Shown one piece after another: positions 1 to 8,890 of a stretch of DNA of 46,198 nucleotides (the first letter of the stretch is position 1; each line of letters begins with the position of its first letter). The position numbers and the translations under genes were made by a program. The stretch is taken from assembly GCA_020638855.1 (NCBI GenBank), contig JACKHT010000018.1, positions 1 to 46,198 on the forward strand, given 5' to 3'. The notes below the pieces were generated by a model. It did not search any database and was not told the DNA's origin. It saw only the letters and a program-made list of their open reading frames with translations. This stretch comes from Planctomycetota bacterium (GTDB taxonomy: Bacteria > Planctomycetota > UBA1135 > GCA-002686595).

Positions 1-101
1 AGGTCGACTTCCACGACCAAGGACTCGGCATCGGGCAATTGGGCGCGTTCCTGCTCACGACGGCAGGAAACCTTTTGGATTCGTTTCTTGTGGAAAAACA
101 T
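1..101 (-). CDS. Partial CDS at left edge, N-terminus of unknown protein
   Basis: An ATG on the minus strand at 101 opens a reading frame that stays open for 33 codons to the window edge. The visible residues are MFFHKKRIQKVSCRREQERA and onward, with a basic start and a following RRxxxR-like segment that faintly recalls the opening of PilZ domains. That resemblance is too short to rely on. A purine-rich GAGAG lies just upstream of the ATG. The gene would run leftward, in the same direction as the lipoprotein gene to its right. The product is not recognised. Confidence 0.35.
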   Translation of the reverse strand, partial: MFFHKKRIQKVSCRREQERAQLPDAESLVVEVD

Positions 102-186
102 GGGCTCTCTTGGGGGAGGCAGGGACGTGTGTGGCTCCCTTCGGCAAGCCATCTCCCTTGGCTCGATAGGAAGTTGGAATCGAGCC

Positions 187-1464
187 CTACTTTCTACGAT
201 TGAGCCAACCGGCCACCTGGCCGGGATCCAAGCGTTCCATGTCGAACAGCACCGCCACCAATTCCTGGGCTTTCCCCGCACGGTGCGGGCTTTGGAATTC
301 CCATACCACTTCGCCGGAGGGGGTCAGCTCTTGGGCGTAGCCAGCGCAGGAAACCGCGGTGAGCCGGTTGCCATTGGCGAGCCAGTGGACGTTGCCAGAA
401 AAAATCGAGACAAACGACTCCGGCGGACTCCCGTGGTATTGCCACGCGATTTGGTCCCCGATGGGATCCCACTCGAGCAGCCGTGTGAATCCATCCTGCC
501 CCATGTTGTCGAAGAGCAGCACGTTGCCGTTGGGGGTGGGGGAAGCCGAATGGGGACCTTTCCAAGGACCCTCTTCGTACCAAACGATGCGCCCGTCGCT
601 CGCCGCTAGGATCGCGAGGGCGTGGATGTCGCGGAAGACCAGCAACCAGTCCTCCGGCCGCGCCCCAGGGATGCGTGGGGCCAAGTCCTCGCCCACGGCT
701 TCGATCGAATTGGTGTGCAGGACATCGGAAGCGGTTTCGGAACGCAGCACAAGGGTTGCGGACCAAGGGGACTCGAACAGCGCTTGATACAGCGAATGGC
801 GCTCGATTTCGCGACCGGTGGTGGCATCGAGCACGCACACCCAATCCTCCACCACGCCGCTCGGGTTGCGCAGGTAGGGCAGGTAGCGTGGCTCACGGGC
901 TAAGGTGTAGACCCGGCCATCGCGTACCTCGAAGTCATGGTGCGCGGCGCCGTCCCAATACCAAAGCATGCGCGACTCCGAGTCGATGCGAACCAGACCG
1001 AGGCCCTCATAGCATGCAAGCAAGTCCCCGTTGTCGAACAGGTGCACCTTGCGCCACGTGAGTTGCGTGCGCAAATCGGGCGTGCGCTTGGAGGGAACCG
1101 CCTCGAAGGGTAGGTGCCAGCGGTGCAAGACCTCCCCGGCCATGTCCATCAAGATCGCTTCGGGCCCGTGCCCGGAGCAGTACAGGTTGAGCCCTGGCTG
1201 CGAGCGCTCGACTTCCCAGCGCGTGACGCCGGTGACCGGCCGAGCTGGCTCGACCCCGTCGCTGTAGCCGAGGTTGGCTAGGCGCTCGAGCTTGCGCCGG
1301 GTGGTTTCATCGAGGATCCCGGTTCCCTGGGGGAAGCGCGTGTCCTGCCAATACCCGTCGGGGTGGGCATCCACCGAAGCGAGACCCGGGGGTTTGTCCT
1401 TCCCGCAGGCCGCGAGAAGGGCCAAAAGGGCCAGCAGGGCGATCGGGCGGAAGGGGCGGGGCAT
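187..1464 (-). CDS. Arylsulfotransferase (ASST)-like lipoprotein
   Basis: A 425-residue protein. I chose the ATG at 1464 because it begins a typical lipoprotein signal (MPRPF, then a Leu/Ala core, then LLAAC) with the lipidated Cys at residue 20; a longer frame exists but has no signal at its N-terminus. After the signal come repeated W/G-rich propeller-like segments (LLACYEGLGLVRID, LLFDNMGQDGFTRLLEWD, VHWLANGNRLTAVS, GEVVWEFQSPHR), which match the arylsulfotransferase fold, where NGN/HD turns recur on each blade. ASST enzymes move sulfate between phenolic compounds; whether this one is catalytic is not shown. It is probably anchored in the outer or cytoplasmic membrane facing the periplasm. 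It is divergent from the ATPase gene that begins at 1578. Confidence 0.75.
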   Translation of the reverse strand: MPRPFRPIALLALLALLAACGKDKPPGLASVDAHPDGYWQDTRFPQGTGILDETTRRKLERLANLGYSDGVEPARPVTGVTRWEVERSQPGLNLYCSGHGPEAILMDMAGEVLHRWHLPFEAVPSKRTPDLRTQLTWRKVHLFDNGDLLACYEGLGLVRIDSESRMLWYWDGAAHHDFEVRDGRVYTLAREPRYLPYLRNPSGVVEDWVCVLDATTGREIERHSLYQALFESPWSATLVLRSETASDVLHTNSIEAVGEDLAPRIPGARPEDWLLVFRDIHALAILAASDGRIVWYEEGPWKGPHSASPTPNGNVLLFDNMGQDGFTRLLEWDPIGDQIAWQYHGSPPESFVSIFSGNVHWLANGNRLTAVSCAGYAQELTPSGEVVWEFQSPHRAGKAQELVAVLFDMERLDPGQVAGWLNRRK

Positions 1465-1564
1465 CGTGGGAAGGTGGGTCGCGAACTCCAAAGTAGCCTG
1501 CAAGCCCCCCGGGGTCACCCCTACGATGGGTTGGGTAGGCACTGGAAGCGACCCCAATCGATGG

Positions 1565-1570
1565 TATGCT
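1565..1570 (+). promoter_or_regulatory. -10-like element TATGCT, possible leaderless start
   Basis: TATGCT ends 7 bases before the ATG at 1578, so transcription would start at or next to the start codon. There is no convincing -35 box. This is one of seven exact TAnnnT hexamers placed 5-8 bases before starts in this window. Confidence 0.35.
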
Positions 1571-1577
1571 GAGCCCC

Positions 1578-2240
1578 ATGGACCAACCCACCCGCATCTA
1601 CTTGGTCGGCGCCCACGCCACCGGCAAGACTACCCTGGCCCGCATGATCCGCGATCGGTACGACCTTCCGATGATTTCGGAAGTGGCGCGCGGGGTGCTG
1701 GCGGAAATGGAAGCGCAGGTCGATCGCCTGCGCACCGACGTGGAGTTGGTCAACCGCTACCAGCTCGAAGTGTTCGACCGTCAAATCGCGGCCGAGCAGG
1801 CCCAAGAGGGGGGCTTCGTCTCGGATCGAGCCTTCTGCAACCTAGCCTATGCGGCGCACCACTCCGAAGTCCTACCGCGAGTCTTCGCCGATCCGCGCCT
1901 GGCAGAGTACATGGCCTCGGTGCGGGCCGGCGTGGTGTTCTTCTTGCGTCCCCACCGCCGACTGTTGGTCCAGGACGGAGTTCGCGAAACCCTGGAGTGG
2001 GACGATGTGCTGCGCATCGATGGCATGGTCAAGCTGATGCTCGAAATGTTCGCCATCCCCTACATTCCGGTCGAGTCGCTTTCGATGCAGGAACGGCTGC
2101 GCACGGTCAGCCGCGTCTTGCAGTTGGCAGGCTTGGAATCCAACGCGGTGGCCAGCGAGCCCGAAGCCATGCGGCTGCGGCCCGTGGGCGAGCCCGCCCC
2201 TTCCCCGCGCGGGTTCTCCATGGCCCCCGGCCAGGGCTGA
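1578..2240 (+). CDS. AAA-family P-loop ATPase/kinase (NadR/AAA_28-like)
   Basis: A 220-residue soluble protein. A Walker A loop GAHATGKTT lies at residues 11-19, right after the first beta strand. The rest resembles small P-loop nucleotide/nucleoside-kinase-like proteins of the AAA_28/NadR kinase type: EVARGV after the first helix, a SDRAFCNLAYA segment, FFLRPHRRLLVQDGVRE, and a C-terminal RxxxVSRVLQL helix. The substrate is unknown. I chose the ATG at 1578 over the one at 1566 because it places the P-loop strand near the N-terminus, as is usual, and follows a TATGCT element. The last 30 or so residues are Pro-rich and probably disordered. The coiled-coil gene follows after 63 bases. Confidence 0.75.
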   Translation: MDQPTRIYLVGAHATGKTTLARMIRDRYDLPMISEVARGVLAEMEAQVDRLRTDVELVNRYQLEVFDRQIAAEQAQEGGFVSDRAFCNLAYAAHHSEVLPRVFADPRLAEYMASVRAGVVFFLRPHRRLLVQDGVRETLEWDDVLRIDGMVKLMLEMFAIPYIPVESLSMQERLRTVSRVLQLAGLESNAVASEPEAMRLRPVGEPAPSPRGFSMAPGQG

Positions 2241-2292
2241 GCGCCTCGCGTCCCGGGATGGGCCAAGGCCCGCCCCGGGCAATCGGTTGGGG

Positions 2293-2298
2293 TAGCCT
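2293..2298 (+). promoter_or_regulatory. -10-like element TAGCCT before coiled-coil gene
   Basis: TAGCCT ends 5 bases before the ATG at 2304, and no ribosome site is visible. It fits the leaderless pattern seen elsewhere in the window. Confidence 0.25.
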
Positions 2299-2303
2299 TC
2301 GGC

Positions 2304-3218
2304 ATGGCCCTAGACCCGCGCGAACCCCTGGTGAATCGAACCGCAGACCTTGCTACGGCACCCCGGGAGCGCTTGCTGCCGCTGGGGGACTTGGCCCAAC
2401 TTCTGGGGTGCGAATCCCACGAAATCGAACGCTGGGCGCTGGCCCTGGGCCTTCGCTTGGAGCCCCTGGCTTGGCGCGGTGTGCAACTCTTGGCCCTGCG
2501 CATGCAAGATGCCTTGGCGGTGCACCTGGCCGTGCGCACTCCGGCGGCACCCACCCCAGAACCCATTCGCATCCCGGTTCCCGATCCCGCGTTGGAGCGG
2601 GCTTGGGAGGAAGAGCGCAACCTGCGGCTTGCGGCGGAAGCGGCCAACCAAGCCCTGCAAACGCGCTTGGATCGCAGGGAAGCTGAGATGGGGATCCTGG
2701 AGGATCGCTTGGACGATTTGGAACGGGTGCTGGTCGAGCGGCGCCGCCTCGAGCGCGAGCTCGAAGCCCTACGCGCCCAATCGGCTGAAGCCAACGTGCG
2801 TCAGCGGGAACTGGTGGAGCGCCTGCAGGCGGTCGAAGAGACCCGTCGTTTCCTGGAACAAGCGGTGGCCGAGCGCAACGAATTGGAGCAGGAACTCGAA
2901 GAGCTGCGCACCGAGGGCAACCGGGCGAACGAAGAACAACAGGCTTGGTCCGAACGGTTGCAAGCAGCCGAAGTCGTTCGGCAGCGCTTGGAAGCGGATC
3001 TGGAAGCTTCCGAGCAGTGTGCCGAGCAACGGCTCGAGTCCCTACGCCAAGTCGAGCAGAACGTGCGCGAGCGTCGCCAGCGAACCCTAAGCCGTGTCCA
3101 AAGTCTGCGCCGTCGACTCCGGCTTGCGGGCCAAGTCGAGGAAAACCTTGAGCACTACTGCGAGAGGCTCGAGGCGCGCTTGGTCCAGAACCAAGCGCGT
3201 TGGCGCCTGCAGGCTTGA
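2304..3218 (+). CDS. Coiled-coil protein with N-terminal HTH-like segment
   Basis: A 304-residue protein of unknown function. Residues about 24-60 (ERLLPLGDLAQLLGCESHEI, then ERWALALGL) look like a MerR/excisionase-type helix-turn-helix in which a helix recognises position and then W. A Pro-rich linker follows (TPAAPTPEPIRIPVPDP). From about residue 95 to the end the sequence is almost all long charged heptads rich in Glu, Arg, Leu and Gln, a predicted long coiled coil with no signal peptide or membrane segment. It may be a structural or DNA-associated cytoplasmic protein; the HTH reading is inference. It ends 31 bases from the convergent FabZ-like gene. Confidence 0.65.
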   Translation: MALDPREPLVNRTADLATAPRERLLPLGDLAQLLGCESHEIERWALALGLRLEPLAWRGVQLLALRMQDALAVHLAVRTPAAPTPEPIRIPVPDPALERAWEEERNLRLAAEAANQALQTRLDRREAEMGILEDRLDDLERVLVERRRLERELEALRAQSAEANVRQRELVERLQAVEETRRFLEQAVAERNELEQELEELRTEGNRANEEQQAWSERLQAAEVVRQRLEADLEASEQCAEQRLESLRQVEQNVRERRQRTLSRVQSLRRRLRLAGQVEENLEHYCERLEARLVQNQARWRLQA

Positions 3219-3249
3219 GCCCGGACGAAGCCAGCAACCACCGGCTGGG

Positions 3250-3738
3250 CTAGAAAATCACACCCAGGATTTCCGCCTCGAACACCACTTGGTGGTTCAC
3301 GATGGCTTGGGTTTGGTAGCGAAACATGCGCCGCGAAGCCTTGAGCAACTTCGAAAGCAGGTAGAGCCGGCACTCCGGCTCGACCGAGCCACGGAAGCGC
3401 GCTTTCTCCACGCCGCCGAAACCGACGAAGGTGTCTTTGGAAAGGGCTTCATCGAGTCGGTGGGCGGCAAAGTCGTACGACGCCAATTGGGCGGCCGCTT
3501 CGATTTGCAACGCGCCCGGAAACAGCGGGCGACCCGGGACATGGTCCTTCGCCCACCAATCGTCGGCACGGATGTCGCGGTATCCGACCACCAAGCCGCT
3601 CTCCAGGTCCTCGTACAGGACGCCTTCCAACATGCGGAAGCGTCCAACCTGCTGCAGGTAGGCGTCGAGTTCCCGGGGGCCGACGAGGACTTGGGTCAGG
3701 TCGATGGTTTGGAGGTCGATGAGGGCAGTGCTGGCCAT
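3250..3738 (-). CDS. FabZ/FabA-like hotdog-fold dehydratase
   Basis: A 162-residue hotdog protein. The family signature is present as DHVPGRPLFPGALQIEAAAQ (residues 65-84), with catalytic His66 and Glu80 as in FabZ beta-hydroxyacyl-ACP dehydratase. The N-terminus (LIDLQTIDLTQVLVGPRELD) and the C-terminal strand (NHQVVFEAEILGVIF) match the family's length and ending. FabZ removes water from 3-hydroxyacyl-ACP in fatty acid synthesis, but planctomycete-type genomes often carry several FabZ paralogues and this one sits away from other fab genes, so its substrate is uncertain. A TAGACT element lies 6 bases before the ATG and no Shine-Dalgarno sequence is seen. Confidence 0.8.
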   Translation of the reverse strand: MASTALIDLQTIDLTQVLVGPRELDAYLQQVGRFRMLEGVLYEDLESGLVVGYRDIRADDWWAKDHVPGRPLFPGALQIEAAAQLASYDFAAHRLDEALSKDTFVGFGGVEKARFRGSVEPECRLYLLSKLLKASRRMFRYQTQAIVNHQVVFEAEILGVIF

Positions 3739-3744
3739 CGACGC

Positions 3745-3750
3745 AGTCTA
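3745..3750 (-). promoter_or_regulatory. -10-like element TAGACT before FabZ-like gene
   Basis: On the minus strand TAGACT ends 6 bases before the ATG at 3738, placing a likely transcription start at the start codon. No good -35 is visible. Confidence 0.35.
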
Positions 3751-3836
3751 CGGGGCTGCCACTCCAAATTCGAGCACGGGGGTCGTGAAGGGCATTGCTC
3801 CCGCAGGGCCCTGACCCCGTTGCCCCGTGGCTTCCC

Positions 3837-5213
3837 CTAGGGGGTCGCCAAAGGCGCGGGGAGCGCGTGCTTCCAGCGACCCCGGACCACGAGCGCGTGC
3901 AGCGCGAGGGCCTTGGCGATCGAAGTGATGTTGATCGCCCACCACAAGCCAGCCGGGCCCCAGCCCCAGGTCAAGGCCAAGAGGATGCCCAGGGGAACCC
4001 GCGCCAGGTTGCCCGGCACCGAAATCCAAAAGATCGGCTTGGTATGACCGCTCCCGATCAGCACGTTTTCCGAAGCGGTTTCTAGGGCCACGAAGACCTG
4101 GGAGAAGGCCAGGATCCCCAGATAGACCAGCGCCTGGTGGGCCACTTCCGGCTCGCTGGTGAACGCGGGAACGATCCAGGGTCCAAGGACCACGAACAGG
4201 ACTCCCGCCAGCACCCCCGCGGTGAGTGCGATGCGGCGCACCGTGACGACCACCCTTTGGGCGAGCTCCAAATCCCCCGCACCCAGGGCGCGACCGACCA
4301 TGGAGGCCCCCGCCAGAGCTATCCCGAAGAAAGTAGGGTAGGAAACGGCCTCAAAGGCGTTGAAACCAATGCCAAAACCGGCCAAGGCGGCGTCGGGCAG
4401 GTACTGGAAGATGCGTTCGGTGATGGTCAGGTACACCCCGCCGTAGATCGCAATCGACACACACGAAGGCATGCCCACGCGCGCCACGTGCGCCAGCTCG
4501 GGAAGCGAAAGGCGGCCGTGGGGGATCAAACGAATGCCCTTGCGGTGCACCAAAACCCAGAGCGCCACGAGTACCGCCAGGGCGCGCGAGATCCCGGTGG
4601 CATAGGCCGCGCCGTAGACGCCCAGAAACACGGTGGGGGTGCCCTCCGAGCCAGGCAGCCCGCCGTAGATGAGCAGCGGGTTCAGCACAAAGTTCGAAGC
4701 AATCGCCAGCATTTGAAGTTTGAGCGGCGTGCGCGTATCGCCCATCGACAAGAACAGGTTGTCGAGCAGCGGCGCCAGGGCGATGGGGAGCGCCATCCAA
4801 TAGGTGCCCCGGATGTATTCGAGCGCGGCTTCGCCGACCCCGGCGGAAAGTCCGAGCATGCGCACCAACCAAGGTGCCGCCTGGTAGCCCACCACCCCGA
4901 CGCACAAGGCGATCCCCGTGGAGAGCGCGAGCCCATGGTGGATGGCTTTCTCTTGGGCGGCGCGATCGCCAGCTCCCGTGGCCTTGGCGACTTTCGCCAT
5001 CGATCCGGCCACCGCCAAGAAGTAGAGCGCAAAGTTGAGCACCATCACAAAGGTGCTGGCACCCAAAGCCGCCTGGGCGTCACGCCCTAGTGGACCCACC
5101 CAATACTGGTCGTTGATGCGGAACGCCGAGTTGCACAGGCACGAGAGAACCGTAGGCCAGGCATAGCGCAGAACGCTGCGGGTGCCCACCCCGCGGGCGA
5201 TCACGGGCGACAA
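3837..5213 (-). CDS. MATE family efflux transporter
   Basis: A 458-residue polytopic membrane protein with about twelve hydrophobic segments in two similar halves, the normal length and form for MATE (NorM/DinF-type) cation/drug antiporters. Family-like segments include an N-terminal RSVLRYAWPTVLS helix, the NDQYWVGPLGRDAQAALGAS loop, LDNLFLSMGDTRTPLKLQ and NFVLNPLLIYGG, and in the second half GIGFNAFEAVSYPTFFGIAL and ASMVGRALGAGD. It would export organic cations or other small molecules from the cytoplasm using Na+ or H+; the substrate is not predictable. Its start lies inside the 3' end of the upstream gene (13-base overlap), so the two are probably co-transcribed and translationally coupled. 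Confidence 0.88.
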   Translation of the reverse strand: MSPVIARGVGTRSVLRYAWPTVLSCLCNSAFRINDQYWVGPLGRDAQAALGASTFVMVLNFALYFLAVAGSMAKVAKATGAGDRAAQEKAIHHGLALSTGIALCVGVVGYQAAPWLVRMLGLSAGVGEAALEYIRGTYWMALPIALAPLLDNLFLSMGDTRTPLKLQMLAIASNFVLNPLLIYGGLPGSEGTPTVFLGVYGAAYATGISRALAVLVALWVLVHRKGIRLIPHGRLSLPELAHVARVGMPSCVSIAIYGGVYLTITERIFQYLPDAALAGFGIGFNAFEAVSYPTFFGIALAGASMVGRALGAGDLELAQRVVVTVRRIALTAGVLAGVLFVVLGPWIVPAFTSEPEVAHQALVYLGILAFSQVFVALETASENVLIGSGHTKPIFWISVPGNLARVPLGILLALTWGWGPAGLWWAINITSIAKALALHALVVRGRWKHALPAPLATP

Positions 5214-6316
5214 TAGATCAAAACCGGATTGTCCAGATGGGCCGGAACCGGTACGGGCAAGGTGAGTTGACCCGTGCCTTCGCTTTGCGCGTGGGTGGCA
5301 CGAATCTGGTAGGTCCCGTGGGGCAGGTAGGGGAGCACCACCATGCCATCAAAGTCGGAGCGGGCTTCAAACACGGTCGGCCCGTGTCCACGAACTTCCG
5401 CATCGGGTAGCGGTTGTGCTTGGTCGTCGACGATCTTCAAGCGCACCACTTCGGTGCGTGGCAACTGGGCCTGCCAGAAGGCAGGTTCGCGGCGCAGAAC
5501 GGGGACTTCCGCCGGGGGGAGCAGCGGGCGATTTGGGTGTCCCAAGGAAACCAAATACATTCCTTCGGGCAACTGCTCGATGCGCGCCGTCCCGCGACCG
5601 TCGGTTACGGCTTCCCAGCGCTTTCCATCTTCTTTGGATTCGACCGTGACGGGCAAGTCGCTGGCGGGATTGCCTTCCCAGTCTTGGATTCCGACTTCCA
5701 AGCGCGACAGGGGCTCGAAGCGCAGCATCACGCGCGAGTGGGCTTTGCTGGCCCCGGGGTTGCCCCCCTCCACGCGGAACAGGCTGACCTCCATCGCGGG
5801 CGACGCTTGGTTGGCAGCGACCGCTTGGACGGTGTAGCCAGCAAAGGGCAGATCGCGCACCTCAAAGGTGCTCTGGTTGCCGGGCATCTCCAGGTCCTTG
5901 GAGATCGCCAAATCGCGCCCCAAGGCGAAACGCGAGGGGCGGATCTTAAGCGTCCATTGATCTGGGAAGGGTAGGTTGTCGGCAGCAAACACCTCTCCGC
6001 TGATTTCCCCCATTCCGTCGTAGGTGCGCTGCATTTCGCGGTACGCCAATGGTTCGGCCTCCAAGCGCCCCATGGGCTCGACCCCTCCTTCCAACTCCGG
6101 ATCGACCATTTCCCCTTGGGGGGCACCCTGCGCCAAGGGTTCTTCCCCCTGGGGAGGGAGTCCGTGGCCTGCAGTGGCTTTCGGCGTGGTTCGGGTTTGC
6201 CACAGGAGCAAGCCCGCTCCTAGGAGCGCCAATACCAGCAACCACCCGATTCCTGCGGCTCCTCGAGTCCGGGCCGTTTCGGCCGCTTGCGTTGACACCT
6301 TTGCGCTACCTTCCAT
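5201..6316 (-). CDS. Membrane-anchored carboxypeptidase-regulatory-like domain protein
   Basis: A 371-residue protein. One membrane segment near the N-terminus (GIGWLLVLALLGAGLLLW, about residues 22-39) is followed by a Pro/Gly/Glu-rich linker and then beta-rich repeats of the carboxypeptidase-regulatory/transthyretin-like type. Examples are GNPASDLPVTVESKEDG followed by GRGTARIEQLPEGMYLVSLG, and AQPLPDAEVRGHGPTVFEA followed by FDGMVVLPYLPHGTYQIRAT. These domains usually act as binding or structural modules outside the cytoplasmic membrane. I chose the ATG at 6316, which follows a GAAGG 12 or so bases upstream; an in-frame TTG at 6376 would add 20 residues rich in Pro and Lys. No catalytic motif is visible. 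The MATE gene overlaps its 3' end. Confidence 0.65.
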   Translation of the reverse strand: MEGSAKVSTQAAETARTRGAAGIGWLLVLALLGAGLLLWQTRTTPKATAGHGLPPQGEEPLAQGAPQGEMVDPELEGGVEPMGRLEAEPLAYREMQRTYDGMGEISGEVFAADNLPFPDQWTLKIRPSRFALGRDLAISKDLEMPGNQSTFEVRDLPFAGYTVQAVAANQASPAMEVSLFRVEGGNPGASKAHSRVMLRFEPLSRLEVGIQDWEGNPASDLPVTVESKEDGKRWEAVTDGRGTARIEQLPEGMYLVSLGHPNRPLLPPAEVPVLRREPAFWQAQLPRTEVVRLKIVDDQAQPLPDAEVRGHGPTVFEARSDFDGMVVLPYLPHGTYQIRATHAQSEGTGQLTLPVPVPAHLDNPVLIYCRP

Positions 6317-6421
6317 AGTCTTCGTGCCCTTCGCTTTGGGACCCGGCCTGGGTCGCCCTGGCTTGGGTCGAACCAAGCCATGATCCTACCGAACCCGGAA
6401 GCCCCCGGCAGCCCTGAACCC

Positions 6422-8890
6422 ATGAACTCACCCTCCTCCCCTAGGCCCTACCCTAGGCTCCACCTTAGGCCCTGGCTCGCTTGGTGGGTCGGATTGGCCC
6501 TTTGCGTGCCGGCTACTGCCGCCCAGGGGCGGGTCATCGTGCTTGGATTCGACGGGGCCGATGCGCGGCGCACCGAGGCGATGATGCAAGCGGGTGAGCT
6601 GCCCCACTTGGCCCAATTGGCCAAGCAGGGGACCTTTGCTCCGCTCGAATCGACCCAGCCCGCCGAATCAGCAGCCGGTTGGGCTGCCTTGCACACCGGC
6701 GTTGGGCCGGTCCAAAACGGCGTGGCGAGCTTCATCGTGCGCTCGCTCGAGGGCGGGCGCGTCGCACCGGCCGAGGGCCACGTACGCATTGACACGATCC
6801 CGTTGAAGGAGGCCTCGGGGCTTGGCTCCGTTGGGCGATTCCTGGCGAGCCAGAGCTCGCTCACGCTGGTGGCTGGCGGTGGCTTGGCGGCCTTTGTCCT
6901 TTTGTGGGGGTTGTTTCGCTTCCTATTTGCCATGGGGAATCGGGCCAGCACCCTAGTGGCGCTGGGCCTGGGGGCGGTGGTCGGCGCGGCTTTTGGACGC
7001 GCCCATGAGTACCTCGACTTGGAGATCCCCGACGTGTTCCACAACCGCGTTCAAGCCGACGGGTTTTGGGACTACGCGGCGCGGGCGGGCGTGCCTGCTC
7101 TGGTGCTCGATGCCGCGCTCTCCTTCGATCGTCCCGCCACGCCTGGCACGCGCGTGTTGGGCGGGTTGGGGCTGCCGGATGCCACCGGGGCGGTCAGTGG
7201 TTCGTGGGCGATCTACACCGATGACCCGCTGCTGGGGGGGGCTTTGCCCGAAGGCGAGCGCGTGGGCAACACCGGCAGCGGTCGGGTGTACTTGCTGAGC
7301 GACGTCCAGGGCCGGTTGGAAGGCGAAGTCTTTGGGCCCGTCGATATGCAGCGGCGCCACTCGACGTTGCGCGAATGGCAGGAGGTGGCGAGCCAAGCGG
7401 AGGCACCCGGGGACATGGGTTGGAAGGCCAAGGCGGCGCTCGACGAACGATTGCGCAAGCTCGAACGGGACGGTGGTGCGCTTGGTGTTGGCCTCGACGG
7501 GGAGTCGGCCGGGCTCGCGGACAACGCGGCTCGCTTGCGCTTGCCCCTAGTCATCCAACGCCAAAAGGACAGCGCCGAGGTCACCATCGGCGACACGAAG
7601 AAGACCGTTGCCGTGGGGCAATGGTCCGATTGGTTCCCCGTAACCTTCGAAGCCAACACGCTGGTCAGCGCGCCGGCCATGTGCCGCGTCCGACTCAATT
7701 CGGTGGAACGCCCGCTCGAGTTGTATGTTTCGACCTTCGAGATCGATCCCAAGCGACCGTTGGTTTGGCAGCCGGTGAGCCAACCCCCGAGCTTCGCCGC
7801 CGAAGCGGCTGGGTGGATCGGAGATCGCTACGAGACCTTGGGCTGGTCGTGCATGACCAACCAACTTAAGGATCGCCAACTCTCGCCCGCAATCTTCCTC
7901 GAAGACATCGAAGCGACCATGGATTGGCGCCGCAAGCTCACCCAGGCCGCGCTGGGGCGCGACGACTGGCGGCTCCTGTTCAGCGTGTACAGCACCCCCG
8001 ATCGGGTGCAGCACATGATGTACCGCTTCGCCGATCCCGAGCATCCCGGCTACGACGCCGCCTTGGCCGAACAGTCGGTTTCGTTCTTCGGGGAACCCAC
8101 GCGCCTGGCGGACACGATTCCTGCCATCTACCGACAGATGGACCGCCGCGTGGGCGAAGCGATGGAAGCCATGCAACCCGAGGACGTGCTGGTGCTGGTC
8201 TCCGACCACGGCTTCACCAGTTTTCGGCGTCAGGTGTTCGTCAACAACCTGCTGCACCAGGCCGGGTACCTGAAACTCAAAGAGGGCGTGCAGGTGGGGG
8301 ATGGCAACCTGCCCTTGGCCTTTGTCGATTGGTCGCGAACCCAGGCCTACTCGCTGGGGTTGGGCATGGTCTTCTTGAATTTGAAGGGCCGTGAACCAGC
8401 GGGCATCGTTGAGGTGGCCGAGGCGCGCGCCCTTTTGGAGCGCATCCAGGCGGACTTGTTGCGCTTGGAAGACACCGGCCCTGAAGACCACCCGTTCGCG
8501 GCCGTTCGGCACCCGGTCGAGTCGGCTGCGGTGCTGTGGGACTTGTATCCCGGCGAGTGGCAGGGTCTGGATTATCCGTGCGCGGACTTGATGGTCGGGC
8601 TCGGCGAGTTCTACCGCGTGGCGTGGTCCGGAGTGACCGGGGGGATGGCGCTGGAGTCGGTCGAAGGCAAGGTGCGCCCCGCTTCCGCCTATCGCGACAA
8701 TACGAACGCCTGGAGCGGCGATCACGCCTCCAACGATCCCAAGTTGGTCACCGGCATCTTCTTTTGCAGCCGCAAGTTGGATTTGCCCGCGGAAGGGGTC
8801 AGTGTCATGCATGTGGCTCCCACCGTGCTGCGACTTCTGGGCGTGGAAATGCCCCCATCCTTGGCCCGTCAACCCCTGCTATCCCAATGA
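6422..8890 (+). CDS. Alkaline phosphatase superfamily phosphohydrolase with internal membrane hairpin
   Basis: An 822-residue secreted or membrane-bound protein. A signal or anchor (WLAWWVGLALCVPATAAQ) is followed by the first metal-site strand VIVLGFDGADARR (Asp44) and by the nucleophile region STQPAESAAGWAALHTG (Thr79 is the likely nucleophile). Later come YSTPDRVQHMMYRF (Asp and His ligands), LVSDHGF and WSGDHASND, completing the usual two-metal site of type I phosphodiesterase/AlkP-like hydrolases. Two hydrophobic helices (about residues 146-170 and 177-193) interrupt the catalytic domain. The substrate is unknown; a phosphodiester or phosphomonoester is likely. An upstream in-frame ATG at 6380 is the alternative start. 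The rhodanese gene overlaps its stop by four bases (ATGA). Confidence 0.78.
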   Translation: MNSPSSPRPYPRLHLRPWLAWWVGLALCVPATAAQGRVIVLGFDGADARRTEAMMQAGELPHLAQLAKQGTFAPLESTQPAESAAGWAALHTGVGPVQNGVASFIVRSLEGGRVAPAEGHVRIDTIPLKEASGLGSVGRFLASQSSLTLVAGGGLAAFVLLWGLFRFLFAMGNRASTLVALGLGAVVGAAFGRAHEYLDLEIPDVFHNRVQADGFWDYAARAGVPALVLDAALSFDRPATPGTRVLGGLGLPDATGAVSGSWAIYTDDPLLGGALPEGERVGNTGSGRVYLLSDVQGRLEGEVFGPVDMQRRHSTLREWQEVASQAEAPGDMGWKAKAALDERLRKLERDGGALGVGLDGESAGLADNAARLRLPLVIQRQKDSAEVTIGDTKKTVAVGQWSDWFPVTFEANTLVSAPAMCRVRLNSVERPLELYVSTFEIDPKRPLVWQPVSQPPSFAAEAAGWIGDRYETLGWSCMTNQLKDRQLSPAIFLEDIEATMDWRRKLTQAALGRDDWRLLFSVYSTPDRVQHMMYRFADPEHPGYDAALAEQSVSFFGEPTRLADTIPAIYRQMDRRVGEAMEAMQPEDVLVLVSDHGFTSFRRQVFVNNLLHQAGYLKLKEGVQVGDGNLPLAFVDWSRTQAYSLGLGMVFLNLKGREPAGIVEVAEARALLERIQADLLRLEDTGPEDHPFAAVRHPVESAAVLWDLYPGEWQGLDYPCADLMVGLGEFYRVAWSGVTGGMALESVEGKVRPASAYRDNTNAWSGDHASNDPKLVTGIFFCSRKLDLPAEGVSVMHVAPTVLRLLGVEMPPSLARQPLLSQ

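Noticed and set aside
2254..2280. GGGCC/GGCCC hairpin between the ATPase and coiled-coil genes as a terminator
   Set aside because: The stem is only five pairs with no U-run, and similar G/C-rich inverted repeats are frequent here by chance.
1274..2686. A 470-codon plus-strand frame across the ATPase and coiled-coil genes
   Set aside because: It overlaps two supported genes in another frame and is Arg/Gly/Pro-rich without motifs.
3776..3820. ACGGGGGTC/GACCCCGT hairpin after the MATE gene as a terminator
   Set aside because: The loop is nearly 30 bases, there is a bulge and no U-run.
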